Shown: in pieces, positions 33,994 to 47,129 of the stretch
Layout: the number at the start of each line of letters is the position of its first letter
Position numbering within the stretch: the stretch's first letter is position 1
Source: Endothia cerciana
Lineage: Eukaryota > Ascomycota > Sordariomycetes > Diaporthales > Cryphonectriaceae
NCBI GenBank assembly: GCA_026119935.1
Contig: JALRMH010000003.1
Coordinates: 1,278,526 to 1,342,525, forward strand
Length of the DNA: 64,000 nucleotides
Direction of reading: 5' to 3'
Program-made: the position numbers and the translations under genes
Notes under the pieces: generated by a model
What the model was told of the DNA's origin: nothing
Database searches by the model: none
The model's input: only the letters and a program-made list of their open reading frames with translations

Positions 33994-36224
33994 CGTGCGC
34001 CTTGAGTTCGGGATGCTGTAGATGGTCCAGCATGAGGGCTGGGATCATCTTGGGGGCCAAAAAGGTGCAACAGTTGAATCGAGGCACACCACCTTTAAAA
34101 GTAGACGTCGGGAATTATGTGAACTGGGGAAGCCATCGCCCCATGACCTTGCTGGAACATACCGGTGACGGCTTGTCAAGGAGCAATTACCGCTTTTGTT
34201 CCCCTGTTGATATGCGCCGGTGTGTTGGGATCCACTGAGATGTCAAGCACGCTCCCTGGTCTCCAAGAGTCATGCCTCTGCCAAGATTGCAATTTCGAAG
34301 ACAAATGTGGCCACGGAAGCGACAGTCCTCACGTTTGACGGCAGATGGTCCGGCAGTACACCGTTGCAGCAGCGCTACACCTTGGAAGATGAGTGACATG
34401 TCTTCATGACCGATGATGCGACTGGTCAGGATAGATGAGAGCCAGACTACTATAGTATTGTTGATCTCTCGGAGATTTTCCCAAGATCTGATGAACCTAT
34501 CACTAGGGCACATCAGCCCTACATTCTTTCAGGCCTACTTCCCATACGTATCAAAGTATCTGAATCGCAAGATGACAGCGTCAACTTCTGTCTATGACAT
34601 GCAGCCACAGTCAAGTCAACGTGCCTGCATGCTTAGCTTCGAGACAATATCCATGGTAGGATTGTCGAGCTGCGACCTTAAGTAGGTTCGGTCCTCTTGG
34701 TGGAAAGACCAGCAACAGTTCCATGTCCTAACGGAGATTTCTGATGAATGGTACATTGTAAATCAGCCACCTCTTCAAGCCTCTTCTTCAACATCTCCTC
34801 TGACTCCTTTCAACAAAGAGAATGTATGTATAGCGGAAGGTGGGAGACTTCAAGCTGCATCTCCGCCTGTATACCACCAAGAACAGAACTAACAAATAAA
34901 GCGAGGGATTCTGTGTGTTCAATCACAGAGCTTGCCCATACTAACCCCCTAGTGCTGCAGTAGTTTGAACACCAACAGGATTTATCCGTCGTATTTACAG
35001 AGAAGATATGAGCTTTGACCTCAACTGCCACCACCCTTGTCTTTGATTTGCCCACCCTGCGAAGGGCTTGTACACTCCGCGCATCATTGGTCCATCGGTC
35101 ATTGATTATTCCTACTCCACTATTCATAGTCCTCGCGGGACCCGATGAGAATCTCCGAACGCCTTCGCCCGGTGCTGAGGAGCCCTAGGTTTATGTGAAT
35201 CCAAGTTTCACACTGAGGATACGATGATAATCTCTCGGTGTTATAGCCTCCAGATGTGTTATGATTTCAGAACTTGGCAGCACAGGGTGCCGGAGCTCGA
35301 ACTCCTTTCCCTGAACGCCTCACCTCTGTCTATCATCAATCACGCTTAACCGATAGTGAATATTCTCCCGAATTCCCACGGTATTAACATCTTCAATAGA
35401 TGTCGTGCTTAGTATGGTACTCTCCCATTCCGCGAGACTCCCCGAGTCCCGTCTCGGCCATCCCGTTACCTGCTTGGTCGATCTCACTTTGAAAAAACCC
35501 TCGTGCGCACCTTTCCCTGGGGGGGCTCGGATAAGCTTTTTGCGAAGACGATCGGAAGCCAAGCCGATCTGCATTTTGCATGATTAAAGATCAATCGTGC
35601 AGACAGATGGTGTGGAGACCGTGTAAATCTCTTGCATGCATGATACATAGTACATGTATGCTCACATTCGGCATTGATTTTCGGCGGCCAGGGGAGAAAA
35701 GGCTAGACTCATTCGCAACCTTCGACACTATGTAATCCTTACCACAGAATCTACAGGTTTCATCCCCACACTATGGGTCCGGTATTCCGATTTCCCGGGA
35801 CGCACTAGCTCAAGATCTTTCTGAAGATACCGGTGTGCAAATTCCGATCGTGCCAGTATCTCTGACCCGAACCCGCCCAGTGGCGGTCAGGTTTGCACAG
35901 ACATTGATAGACCTTTCGAGATTGCTTCAACCTCTCATGGCTGTGGCCTATGTGCATGATCAGCCGCAACCCTACAGGTGGAAGACATATGCTGTTCAAT
36001 GCTGTACATCGTTCATGCCACTACACTCGATTCTATGTGAGTACGTAGAAATCCTATGGAGTCTCCATAGTATCACGGATACGTTTATGGGACGAGGCCT
36101 TAGATTCATCGGCATGGAAGGTAATTACATCAATCAACTTCCTACTGACAAGATCTGCCCAAGTTCGCGTTGCTCAATCATACAACGGATATGCTGCCGA
36201 TGAGAGAACTTGTCTACGGACGAT
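33994..36224. other. Intergenic region, no supported gene
   Basis: About 2.2 kb between the start of the 7TM-RGS gene and the stop of the GH31 gene. Only short unrecognised frames occur on both strands. The base composition is more AT-rich than the coding regions. No repeat or RNA gene was seen. Confidence 0.5.
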
Positions 36225-39200
36225 CTACAGACTCTCCAGCACCACCTCGAATCTTCCAGCCAACGGCTTGGAGATATTGAAGCTCAGAGCACCGCTCTCC
36301 TCATCGAGACTCACAATGCTATCTGCTCCTCTGACTTTCAGATTGGACTCGGCACCGGACGAACTGTACCCGAGGATGGTGATATTCGAGACAACGACCC
36401 CAACCCCGTATCCAAACGTCCCGTCAGCCACCAGTATTCCGTTGGCGTAATCGAACTGCACGAGCGTGGTCCCGTTCTGCTGCAGACTGACTCCATCGTC
36501 GAGATACAGCTGCCCACTTGCCGTGCCGTTGCTGCCGAGGACGATGAGCAGCTCGAAATCCTTCCCTCGCAGCTCTGTCGTCGTCATGGCTGACTCAACA
36601 CGCAAAGGGACGATGACGCCGCCTCTGAGGTATAGTGGAATGTCTATCAGGCCCTGGTCCGTCACGGTGATGTAGTCCGCTGTGCCTTGGACTTGCTCGA
36701 ACGTGTACCAGTCGTAAAAAACGTCGTCTGGTAGATACACGTCGACGCTGGTGGCATTCTCCTCGGTGACGGGGGCAACGAGCAGAGCGTCGCCGTAGAA
36801 GTACTGCATGTCCAGACCGAACGTGACCTCATCTTCAGGATATATGTAGAACATCGGGTTGATCAGCGGAGTCCCATCCGCTGTTTGCTGATACATTGCG
36901 GTATAGATATAATCGAGAAGCCGATATCGTATGTCAATAACCTTGCGCGCTGCCTCGGCAACAGTCTCCCACAGATAGTACTCTTGTGAGATGACGGGCG
37001 GGTAGCTGTTGTGGTTTCGGTAAAAGGGAGAGAAAGCGCCAAGCATAGCCCACCGAGCGCAGAGCTGCTCGGTCGTGTCGTCTCCGTATCCGCATACATC
37101 AGATCCGACCATGGGAATCTGATAGATGGATGCGAAAGCCATCATCATCGCAATGGATCTTCGATAATGGGGCCAGTCGCTCAGGTTGTCTCCAAGCCAA
37201 TGCCCGACTTTGGCCCCTGCGCCGGCAAAGGTCGAGCGGGTGATGATCATGGGTCGTAAAGTAGGACGGCGGGCGAGCATCGCGTCGCGGGACGCGGCTG
37301 ACATCATGGTTCCGTACAGGTTGTGGGTGTCGTACATGGCGAGGCCATTTTGATGGATAACATCAGTGTTCACCGTGTGGTTCGACAAACCACCCTCCGC
37401 TGCATTCCAGGATGGGAGGTATGCGGCGTAGTTGTGAATAGCGTACTTTGGATAGAGGAGGTCGCGTCCAGGAAGGCCAAGCTGCTGGCCTGAATCTTGG
37501 CGTGATGCGAGAATGACATGAGACAAGTCCAGGCCTCGGGGGAATCCTGTCACTTCCACGTCTACAACAACATGATCCAGGCTCCCCGATTTTACGCTTG
37601 TAGTCCCATTCGCCGTCGCATTGCAATCTGTTCCAGGCGGTTGGAAATCGCATGGCCAACCAGGCAGAGGACGGGGCCAGGTACGAAGCGCAGGGGGAGT
37701 CGGGGGATAGCCGTCGGCCGCCGCCTGTTGAGCAGCATCGTCACAAGGGAAGTCTGATTATCCTTAGTACCGCCTCTCGAGAACAGCGGGAAGCCGAGGC
37801 TGGGTCCACGATGTAGGATGTAATACTCACCGCAAGCGAAGTTCGAAGGCTCATTCATGTCAATCCAAAGAGCATCGATATCGACTCCAGATTCAGGGTT
37901 AAAGAATATCGCAAATTCATTGTCCCAATAGAGTGAAATATTTGATGAGAACCAATCCGGGAACACGGTAACGCCTGGCCAGACAACACCCTGCCAGAGT
38001 GAGCTATTAGCGCGGAGCAGGAAGATATTATCTTTAACACCTCGTTCGAAAGGCGCATAGCTGTTGTAGGCCACGGCAGGGTCGACTTGAATTTTTTTTT
38101 AAAAATCAAGTATTAGCGACGGTAGTAGGACTGACATATGGACATGTAGGAGGGGGTAGGGTCAGAAGTTTGTGAAGAACCACTGAAGAAGACCACATAC
38201 CCATCATAATGTAATGCTGATCATGGTTGTGCAGATGCTCCACGAGCTGCTGCATCATGCTGAGAGGGAATCTCTGGGGGTCCAACGAGAACACTTTCCG
38301 TAAGTCCATGTAATCGATATCAGTCCACATAGTTTCGAGCGGGATGTTTGCGTTTGAATAATTTTGAACCACCTCAGCAACATTATACACGTCCTGGTAT
38401 CCATATCGACATTGATGGAATCCGAGTCCCCAGTAGGGCTGCATAGCAGGCAAACCCACGAGGTCAGCGTACTGCCTCGCGACATCCAGTGGCCCAGGCC
38501 CAGAGATGAAGTAAAAGTCGAGCACCCCTCCAAGAGTGTTATACTCGAGGTATTGTCCAGACTCGTCTGTGCTGTTGATGAAGATGTCCATGCCGTTCGA
38601 GTTCAGGAAGAACACGCCATGTGTCCCGTTCGCGCCCCGATGGTCAAAGTAGATGGGATGGTTCCCATACAGATTCTCTCCATTGGGGGTGCCGTAAGCA
38701 TCTTGGCTCCATAGTGTACGAATATAGTTGGTTGTGTTGAGACGGAAGGTATCCGAGTGCTCGCCGAGCCCATAGATATTTGGGTTTTCCGGAAGCAGCG
38801 TCCGTAGCCGTAGATACTGCGTCTCGAACACTAGGCTGGCGGTCGAGGTGTCGAAGAGAATTTCTCCTGTGTCACTGCGGGATACGACGAAAGAGAAGGG
38901 CGACTCTGTGTAGTTGAAACTCAGGGTGGCGTTTGTAGCTCCTTGCGAGCCACTGGGTCGGGTGAATACAGATTCCGGTACCTGATACACCGAGTTCGCC
39001 GCGTCTTGGATTTTGACATGTAGGCGTGTGGTTGTCTCGTAGGTCACTTCTAGCGTCAGGTTCTGCAGGTCTGTCCCGTAAATATTGCACGCGGCTCCTG
39101 CCAGTGACAGATCAGCCGAGAGACCGGTAGAGGTGGTCTGCACGTTCGATGCCTCGTAACCCGGGCATGCCGTCAGAGGACTGTCGCTGGGATAGTCTCC

Positions 39201-39278
39201 CGCATCCAGGAACTCTAGGGACGAGTCTGCCGCAATGGAGTTGGCGAAGAGCCAAATAAGAAGAGCTGCTTTTGCCAT
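36225..39278 (-). CDS. agdC: Secreted GH31 alpha/beta-glucosidase (AgdC type)
   Basis: Three exons, 39278-38201, 38085-37831 and 37753-36225, predict 953 residues. The signal peptide is MAKAALLIWLFANSIA. The N-terminal domain opens with CPGYEASNV and later KIQDAANSVYQVPESV, as in Aspergillus AgdC-type enzymes. The catalytic nucleophile is Asp435 in WIDMNEPSNF and the general acid is Asp633 in GHWLGDN, both canonical for GH31. Many N-glycosylation sequons (NxS/T) fit a secreted enzyme. It releases glucose from the non-reducing ends of starch-type oligosaccharides; the AgdC branch may also cleave beta-glucosides. The exon 2-3 join uses a TACTAAG branch-like site and gives the expected PCDD segment after the nucleophile motif. 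An in-frame Met at 39323 is less likely because it precedes the signal peptide. Confidence 0.96.
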
Positions 39279-42200
39279 CGTAACAGACAAGTACCCGCTA
39301 GGTACGCAGACGCTGCTTCGCAATCACGTACCTGAGATCTCGACAGGCGACTCAGTTGGGAGGCCGAGCTGTCTTGTACCGATCCAGTGTACGGAGTTGG
39401 AGTGCCGGACGTTACATGGTAATTAAAGTAAAAATTTAGCACTGCACGTTATGCTTTTGCCCCGATGCCAATGCTCTCTCCCCTGAACGCTATCCGGAGC
39501 TGCCTGCAGACTTCCCCTCACGCGGGCTGCTCGGCAGCACCGCCATTCCTCACGAGCCGGGGAGAACGAAGAGATGATCGAGATGTAGAGCGCAAACCCT
39601 GTCTCGCTGCACGATGCAGTCTACAACTTCTTGACCGTGTATTATAGTATGGATGTCTGCCTCGATCTGGATTAGGCTCGGTTGTCGAACGCAAGATCCT
39701 GCTCTCATCTGACCACCCAGCCACTCCACTCGTTCGTGCATTAGCAGAGCGGTCTAGGGATGTGAGGATTCGAGCGAAGTAAGGCCGCATCCCCGCCAAA
39801 GGCCCGTCCTCTAGGAAGCGTCAACGAGTGATTGATCGCGATCAGTCGCTAAATGAAGTTGCGATAAGGGGGGAGAAAAACAAAGCTAGACCCTGCAAAA
39901 CGGCATCCTCACTACCGCAGCTGAAAGCATTTCAACGTTTACAGCCCTCACCAGCATCGGCACTGGTAACCGCTGTTAGGTAGCAAGAACGCCTCTGGAA
40001 ACGCGGGAGGTCGTTCTACGGAAATGAAGTGGCAGCAAAGCACCACAAGCACCTAAGAAATACTCGGCTCGGTCTACCGTCTCGGTGCCTAAGACTATCC
40101 CTAGGTGATTCAGCGGAGGTAGAGCCAAAAGAGATCCGTTTGCCTGAAGTAGTCACCCCTGCCTCAAGCAATCTCAGGCCGCGACTGTCATGATATCTAC
40201 CCGAGTCACTTGTCAAGGAACATGTCGTTACGAGCACAATAATTCTGCGCTCTCTTTACGTCATTGAAACCGGCGATGGAGTTGACGTATTTCATGAAAG
40301 CCGCTGCCATTACACGGACATCCTGTAAGTCTTCGGCCTCTAAACACGCTCTTTCGCCCTCTTCCTTTTCCTCCAATTTGAGCTGCAGGAATCGATACTC
40401 TACAAGTGCCACAGCAGTTTGGATTGCTTAGATGAAAGAAGCATCAGCCGAATATCCAGGGCAACTAGAAGGATGAAGAAAATGAGGCTCACCACCTCGG
40501 GTTCCTTCCATTTGATGTTTTACAAACTTGGTACTCAGTCAGAGATCGTGTTATCCATAATATTTGAGCATCTAGCTATATAAAATGAATCGGAAAGCGC
40601 AAGACTCATCGATCGTTCGAAAACATAGTTTCAAAGTGACTGCGGAGTTTTTTGATGATGAATAGCACGATTACGTCTCGACCAATTGATAATGTAGACT
40701 ATTCCAAAACATGGAAACCTGCGATACTTTAATTGATGGCTTTGCGATGACACGCTAGATAAGTTGGGATTCTCATTCCTAGGAACTATCGATAAGTATT
40801 CACGCTGATAACTCAGAGTTCTGTTAACTCGCCCCTATTCAAGAAGCGAAAAGAATTAGCAGCCACTTAGTTCAACTTCCAGAGTAAACATCCTCAGTAC
40901 AGTGAGCTTCCTGCGAGTACCAAATGATCATCAAGTATCGTGGCTCTTCGTTCAATCATAGGAAGAACAGTTCAGGAGTGGGAGAGCCTAGGGCACCGGA
41001 GACTTTCAATGACTAGAATGTTAAAAGCAAAACGGCTGCCCAGCACCCATCACGTGGTATTTATCCAGATCGTGTAAGAGGGCCTTCATCGACCCTCTCA
41101 CTGAATCCAGTTGTTCTAGTCCAATTTCTACTGCCCACTAAGACTAACGACCATGGTGATGCTGTCAGCATCCTTTTTTTGGCGTCTGATATTCTCTGGC
41201 TTGAAGAGGGCTTGGTAACGCCTCTAGTGCTGGTTTCTGATGGGTCTAGGCTAGATAAGCCTGTTGGGTTCTGCTCGTCTGCTGTGGCACCGGTTGTTGA
41301 AAGAGAGTGTATGAAGTATTTTCCTTCTTTTTTCTTTCCCGTCCATCAACCAACTCAAGGAAACGGGCTATTTATGTGTAACTATCGCGGGACTTCTGGT
41401 CAAGGCTCGAGTCAGCCTAGCCTGCTGCAACCCAGTGAAGAGAAGCGATCGTGGACTAGGCTGGCGCCACATGTATCGGCCCGGCTGCTGTGGGGCCTTA
41501 TAACCAACACAGATACAACATTCTGAAATTCTTTGAAACGATATTATCTTTCTCAGACCTCTTCTTAATTATCTCTCAGGATAGAAAATGCACCTCGTTC
41601 TTCACTGATATGGTCTATACCCTGGTCAAGACAAGTAGACCTAGCAGTACCCCAAAGCCAGCAAACCCCTTCCTACGGCTGGCCTCCTTGCAAATTGGCC
41701 GCCTCTACATAAAAAGAAGTCATCGAGGGGTTTCCCTAAGCTTTGAAAGAAACTGGAAGAGAGGTATCACCTCAGCACAGCTGAGGTGAAGATACACAAA
41801 ATTGACAACATGAATTGACTTGTCCGTTTCTACATCAGGCACACAACTTTTTCTACCGTGACGTGGTACTCAGTATTCCGTTTGAAACGATCCACAAGCT
41901 CGTTTCGGAATGACTTCTACACAAGAGAAATCAAGGAGAAAGTATCAGAAATCAAAAACTTTGTGAAGGAGATCGAGAGAGAGGCGTCGCTATTGACTCA
42001 GAGGCACACTCAGAAAGCGAACGCAGAAGTTCAATCGTTGACTACACTGAACGAGATGAACCAGATAATTATCTGATCACTTCCATCAAGCTACAAAAAA
42101 TTATCCCGACCAAAAAGGGCTGCAGCTAGTGAAACAAATGGTCGGGGGGGGGGGGGTCCTCTCATGATTACATTGTTGCTTGCGTTGAGCACGGTATGTT

Positions 42201-44031
42201 CGATGCTGATGTCGCCGACGCTCAAAGTAGGTCTCGTGCTGTACACTTTGCTTTTACAGAATGCTAAAAAGATAAAGGACACGAATTGGCTCAGGAACAG
42301 ATTCTTTTATACCGGTACGGGAAGGTGCACAGTCTGGCCATAGTACCGCAGGTTGTTAGACAGGGAGCAGGCTAGCGGTTCTGAAACTCGGCCACCATTC
42401 GTTGCGCGAAAAGAGCTATACTAAAGCTATTATCTCGATGATTGTAGGAGTAGGTATGTGTCCTCGACTCTGAAGGGTGCCACAGCACGAGGGATGCAGG
42501 AGCGCGGCCGGTGTCCGAAAAAGCACCCGTGGAATCACATCCGCAAGTCGCATTGTTTATTCAACTGCTGTACACCGTCTGGCGACGACTGATAATCTTT
42601 TCGCCCGATAAGCTCGAGGACTCATACGAGTTTGAGGCAACGATCGTATCTCTGGACTAACGAAAAGAGAGCGTGTTGACTGTACGACTCTCCCCCAGAC
42701 TCGAACAGCGAGAGCGCGACCGGGTGGAGGTTTCCTGGATGCTTTGGATAGGTGGGTCGTCCTCCTGGTTCCGAGTTCTCCTAGCTCTGAGTTGATGAGT
42801 ACTCCGAACATTCATGGGCGTGCACACATAGTGTCAAAAGTGCAATTCTGAATGACCAGCCTGAGAAGAAGACTGATGAGAATAGCTATAATGCCCATCG
42901 GATTTCTTCGAGGCTCCGCCCTGATGCCCACACTCCACGCCTTGTCGGACTTTCTGCTGAATATCTCCCCTCTATAGAGCGAGCCGGAGACTTTTCCACA
43001 TAAGGATCTGCACCCCGTCCTAACATTCCGTTCTCCTTCATGGGACATCTCTCTGGACCGCTTAGAACGAACCGAATAGATACTTGCCAGTCTTGAAAAG
43101 ATTAACACTGTGGGACGGCCCAAACGGCACGCCGTCAGAAGCCGTGCGCGCCATCTATGAAGCGGTAGATCAGCTCGTAGCCTTGGTGCAGCCGGTGTAT
43201 CCTGGTAAACACAAAGCGGCGGTCTTTTTTTTCTTCTTCTTCTTTCCTTCTATTTTTTCCTATTTTTTTCTTTTGCTGTTTTTGTCTTTGGAAACCTCGT
43301 ACGGTCTTGCGCAACGCATCACTGCCCATGACTCACATCCGTCAAGACGCGAACATCGCGGGATTAGATCTATTGGTTATATAGCCCACCGTCCAAAGGG
43401 ACGTTGTGGGGCGAAAGCCGGTGCTACACCTGTACCCAGGATGGCTTGAAAGCAGTCACCCGTGAACCTCCTCGTAATCAGCTTGGAGAAACACCTAGCG
43501 CTGGTCATCATGGCGTTCGAATCACCCTCGACGCCTGCCTGCTGAATGCTCTTCTGCAGATTTGTAGTAACTACGGACTAACTGTAGTTAAAGACTAACT
43601 ATATGGGCCAGTCTCACAACCCTGCAGTGTGAACTTGAACTCGGAGACATTTCTGATTTTCTATCAAGCCGCCTGGACTACCGAAGAGAATACCCACCGT
43701 GTGTTTAACGCGGATAGGCAGGGCAGTAAACAATCCTGATCAGGTCTACCATATTATCCGATACATGTATGTTGGCAATTAGAGGTATGTCATTGTGAAT
43801 GCGATTCATCCCTCTCATTCAAGGGTCTGAAGACTACGATTCGAGCACGCTTGATATCCGCTAGTCAAAGCACAAGGCCCTTCAGCCTTGAAGGGTCTTC
43901 GGTAAGTATGAGTCTCGCATTGATAACAGTGTCAAGACCAGAAATTTAATCTCGAATATGTACAATAAATCTCAAGACGACGCCCTCCAGTAATCCCCAC
44001 ATCCGGACCAGGACAGCACCACCGGACCCGC
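39279..44031. other. Large gene-poor stretch
   Basis: About 4.75 kb between the GH31 and GH43 genes. Apart from the small candidate gene at 40206-40511 I see only short frames. AT-rich DNA dominates 40550-41050. A frame at 41858-42076 (+) has a helical, charged segment (KEKVSEIKNFVKEIEREAS) that could be a relic. T/TTC-rich tracts lie at about 43225-43285 and an 11-12 base G run near 42147. Confidence 0.5.
40206..40511 (-). CDS. Candidate small protein, two exons, unknown function
   Basis: A 19-nt first exon (40511-40493) joins in phase to 40399-40206 across a 93-nt intron with GTGAGC and GTAG ends. The product would be 70 residues. It is strongly helical and charged in the first half (FLQLKLEEKEEGERACLEAE) and ends NYCARNDMFLDK. 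I do not recognise a family. A stop lies just upstream of the start in the same frame, so this is either a small protein or the last exons of an unrecognised or decayed gene. Confidence 0.33.
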
Positions 44032-45603
44032 TCAGCTCAGAGGGACCATGATCCTGTCCACGTCGGGCCCGTACGTTCCGTCGCTCTGCGTGATCACCAC
44101 CGTGTTGCTGCTCCCGTCGGTCAGGGCGCAGGTGACCACGCTGCTCCCGGGAGTGTACCCGTTGGTCGTAGGCAGGAAGGCGATGTTCTGCTCGACGCCG
44201 TTGCAGCTGACGTTGGCGTGCCGCGGCGTGCTGTCCCCGTTGTCGTACTTGATCCTGATGGTCGTCTTGGTGGTGGCGTCGCTCTCCACGTCCGTGAACG
44301 TCACCGTGCCGCCGTCGGCCCCCCCGATATACCCCGCGGCCTCGCTCCCGCTGCAGCCGCTGCAGGTGACGACCGTCGCGCCGTCCGTCAGCGTGGCGTT
44401 CTCGCCCTCGGGCCACGTCTCGCTGGGGCCCTCGGTCCAGTCGCCGCCCGAGGCGACGTTGGGGATCCAGTTGACCTGGTCCGCCATGGTCACCGTGGTC
44501 CCCGAGAACGTGAGCGGGAGCCACACGTAGGTCGAGGCCATGAGGTTGGTGCTGACCCAGCGGTCGCCCATGTACATGGTCAGGTTGTCCGAGACGGGCA
44601 GGATGTAGTTCGTCTGGGACGAGTAAGTGTCGGTGCCGACGGTCGCGAAGGTCGTCCAGGAGGACCATGGCCCGGCGAGGTCCGTCGCGTAGACGTACTC
44701 GTTGTCGTTGGGATCCCAGCCCGACAGGTGCGAGGCGAACAGGTAGTAGTAGCCGTCGAGCTTGACCATGGCGGGGGCCTCGTAGTCGGCGAACAGGTAG
44801 ACGGCCGCTGAGACGTTGAGGTAGTCGGATGTCAGGCTGTCAATGCGAAGACCGTTCTCACGCTGGGTGGGGGGGGAGGGGGCGATGTGTCAGTGGCCGG
44901 AGCGGGCAAGTTCTCACACGGGGGCGCCTGGGAGTCAGGCCGAGAGGCAGCTTGGTACATTATCAGAAAGCACACACTCACATCCTCTGTCAACAGGTAC
45001 GCGCTCCCGCCGTCATCCTGAAACAGCCCAATGTCCCGGCTCTGATAGCCCAACGGCTGCCAGCTGCCGAGATAGTCATACTTGCCGCAAACCGTATCGC
45101 CCGTGGCGACGCCGACCTTGGCCTCCGCGTAGCTGCTGTCGTCGATGTGCATCCACAGCACGTACTTCCCGGTCGAGGAGTTGTAGATCACCTTGGGCCT
45201 CTCGACGACCCTGTCGGGGCCCAGGTCGCCCGACGACGTCTGCGACAGGAGCGCCCCCACGTAGGTCCACGAGACCAGGTCCGTCGACGAGTAGCAGTTG
45301 ACGTTCTGGAAGGCGGAGCCGTCCGTGTGGTCCTCGCCGATAATGTAGTACACGCCGTCCTCGACGAACACGCCGGCGCCGTGGGCCTGGATGTGCGCAT
45401 CGGTGTTGGTCTGCCGGGCGGGTTAGCCGGGGCGTCTTTGGGGGACTACTGGAAGCCTGGTTCTTTTTTTTTTGGGCCCGGGGGGGGGGGGGGTTGCGCT
45501 GGCTCACCCCTGTCCAGGTAGCCCCGGGGACGATCTGGAGAGACGCGTGTGCCAGGCTTGCTGACAGCAGCAGCAGCGAGGCTGACTGGAAGAGGCTCAA
45601 CAT
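44032..45603 (-). CDS. Secreted GH43 glycosidase with CBM35-like module (exo-beta-1,3-galactanase type)
   Basis: Three exons, 45603-45508, 45410-44982 and 44862-44032, predict 451 residues. The signal peptide is FQSASLLLLSASLAHA. The five-bladed propeller begins at TNTDAHIQAHGAGVF and includes YYIIGEDHTDG, RPKVIYNSSTGKYVLWMH, then YEAPAMVKLDGYYYLFASHL. The C-terminal 130 or so residues look like a CBM35 beta-sandwich (YIGGADGGTVTF, ending GPDVDRIMV). GH43 subfamily 24 enzymes with CBM35 remove galactose from beta-1,3-galactan cores of arabinogalactan proteins; this assignment rests on layout and motif memory. Both introns carry long C runs on the coding strand, one next to an A run. The protein probably acts outside the cell on plant-derived polymers. 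Confidence 0.9.
45464..45493 (-). repeat. C14-GGGCCC-A10 composite in GH43 intron 1
   Basis: On the coding (minus) strand, fourteen C, then GGGCCC, then ten A. It lies wholly inside the first intron and resembles the C13-A9 tracts at 3634 and 11363. Confidence 0.9.
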
Positions 45604-47129
45604 CCCGGGGTATTATTGTGCGCCGGCACTTGCTGGGTGGGTGGTCACTCGTGCGGTCTGCGCAAGGCTCTGACGACGAACACAGGCACAAATCGTCACC
45701 TTGGCCGCAGGATCATTGCGGGCCGGAGGGATAGATGCCGCTTTTGTAGTCTCTAGGGCAATATATGTACATACAGTGTTCGGTCCCATAAAACGCTCTC
45801 CCCACCACAGCAGCACGGAAAACCTGGTTCAGCATCTCGAAATGGGGACCCTCATGGCTCCGAGAGCCCCGAAGCAGAGCGCAGCGGAGCACAAGGTGCC
45901 GAATACGGTAGCTAGAGCAGCGCAAAGGCCACCCGAGGGACTCTGCCAGAGAACCTCGTGACCGCGGGCGTGAACGACCCCAACGCCAGAGCGTCGGACG
46001 AGCCGTTCGGGCAAGGTCCGTTCTGGCTCGGCACACAAGGTTTGGTGAGGATCCGGGGTGAGCCCTCGGGCTGGTGGAGATCGTTCATGGGTGGCTTTGC
46101 TCGGGTATAGTGGGCTGCATGAGGCTGTCTATCCCGCCAATGATCCTGTGCTGCGACCCCAAGGTTGCATCCCAGTGCATCAAGTGACGATCCGCTTTGG
46201 CCCGCCTCCAGGGGATGGGATGGCAGGGCGGCTTGTACGTGCTGTAGTAAGCGTGCCAGTAATATGGATGCCTTTGCGTGGGCCTGCATCGCAGAGCATA
46301 CCATCCGTTAAGACCGGCCTCTCTCTTGCGCTAAGAGGGACTCAAGTTTGGGTGGGATGCAGGCTGGGAACAAGACAGCCGGCCACTGCAGGTGGTGTAG
46401 AATCGATCGTATTTCTGGCCATAGACTACACAGAATCATCAGCCTGTGCTTTTATGTTCAGTATGGCAATTCCTCCAAGCTCCGAGCAACCCCTGATGAG
46501 AATAGACAACATGTCCATACGCTATGCCAGCAATTGAGACCCGGTACGCCAATTGATTGCCCATTGGATATTTCCCCCAAACTCCGGCTGACACCAAAAC
46601 ATCATGGACCTCCACTCCGGACACGAAATCAACAAAGGTCAAAGAATGGCCTCCAGACAGACACAGAATAACAAGTAATCAACCCGCTGCTACTGCTTCT
46701 TTGTCGAAAAGCATCTGTTACCTCTGCATCCATTCGATTGCTTGGATATTGACAGGTGGTGTCTCATAGTATGACCAAACAGTGGACTAGATTTTGCCGG
46801 GGCGAAGACGGCCACAGCCACAGCGGCTGCCTTCCGAACACCCCAGGTTTCTCAGGAAGGTCGCCGTGTACCTCTGCTCTTCAATTTTGCCGAGGGTGTT
46901 GCGCTTCAGCTCGCGGAGCAAGGAGAGTCAGGTTTGCTGCTGTCCGCCCACGAGTCCATGCTTCCATCTCTCACGTGTTTGAATGTCCAATTCCTCGCTG
47001 GAGACTTGGCCGCGGGGTTCAGGTCGACTCCCTGACTTGTGCGTTTTCTGGCAAGCCCTTCTCGAGATGTTGGTCTGTACTTCTAGGCGAGCAACCCCCC
47101 CTGTCCGGGTGTATAGCATCAAGTCTTCT
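45604..47129. other. Intergenic region, no supported gene
   Basis: About 1.5 kb between the GH43 start and the stop of the caspase-zinc-finger gene. Frames such as 46058-46537 (+) are open but unrecognised. No repeat or RNA gene was seen. Confidence 0.5.

Noticed and set aside
40550..41050. AT-rich DNA as a possible RIP-mutated transposon
   Set aside because: AT-rich composition alone is not enough; no transposon domain, terminal repeat or duplicate copy is visible in the window.
43501..43540. tRNA B-box-like sequence (GCGTTCGAATCACC)
   Set aside because: No matching A box, acceptor stem or cloverleaf can be drawn from the flanks.
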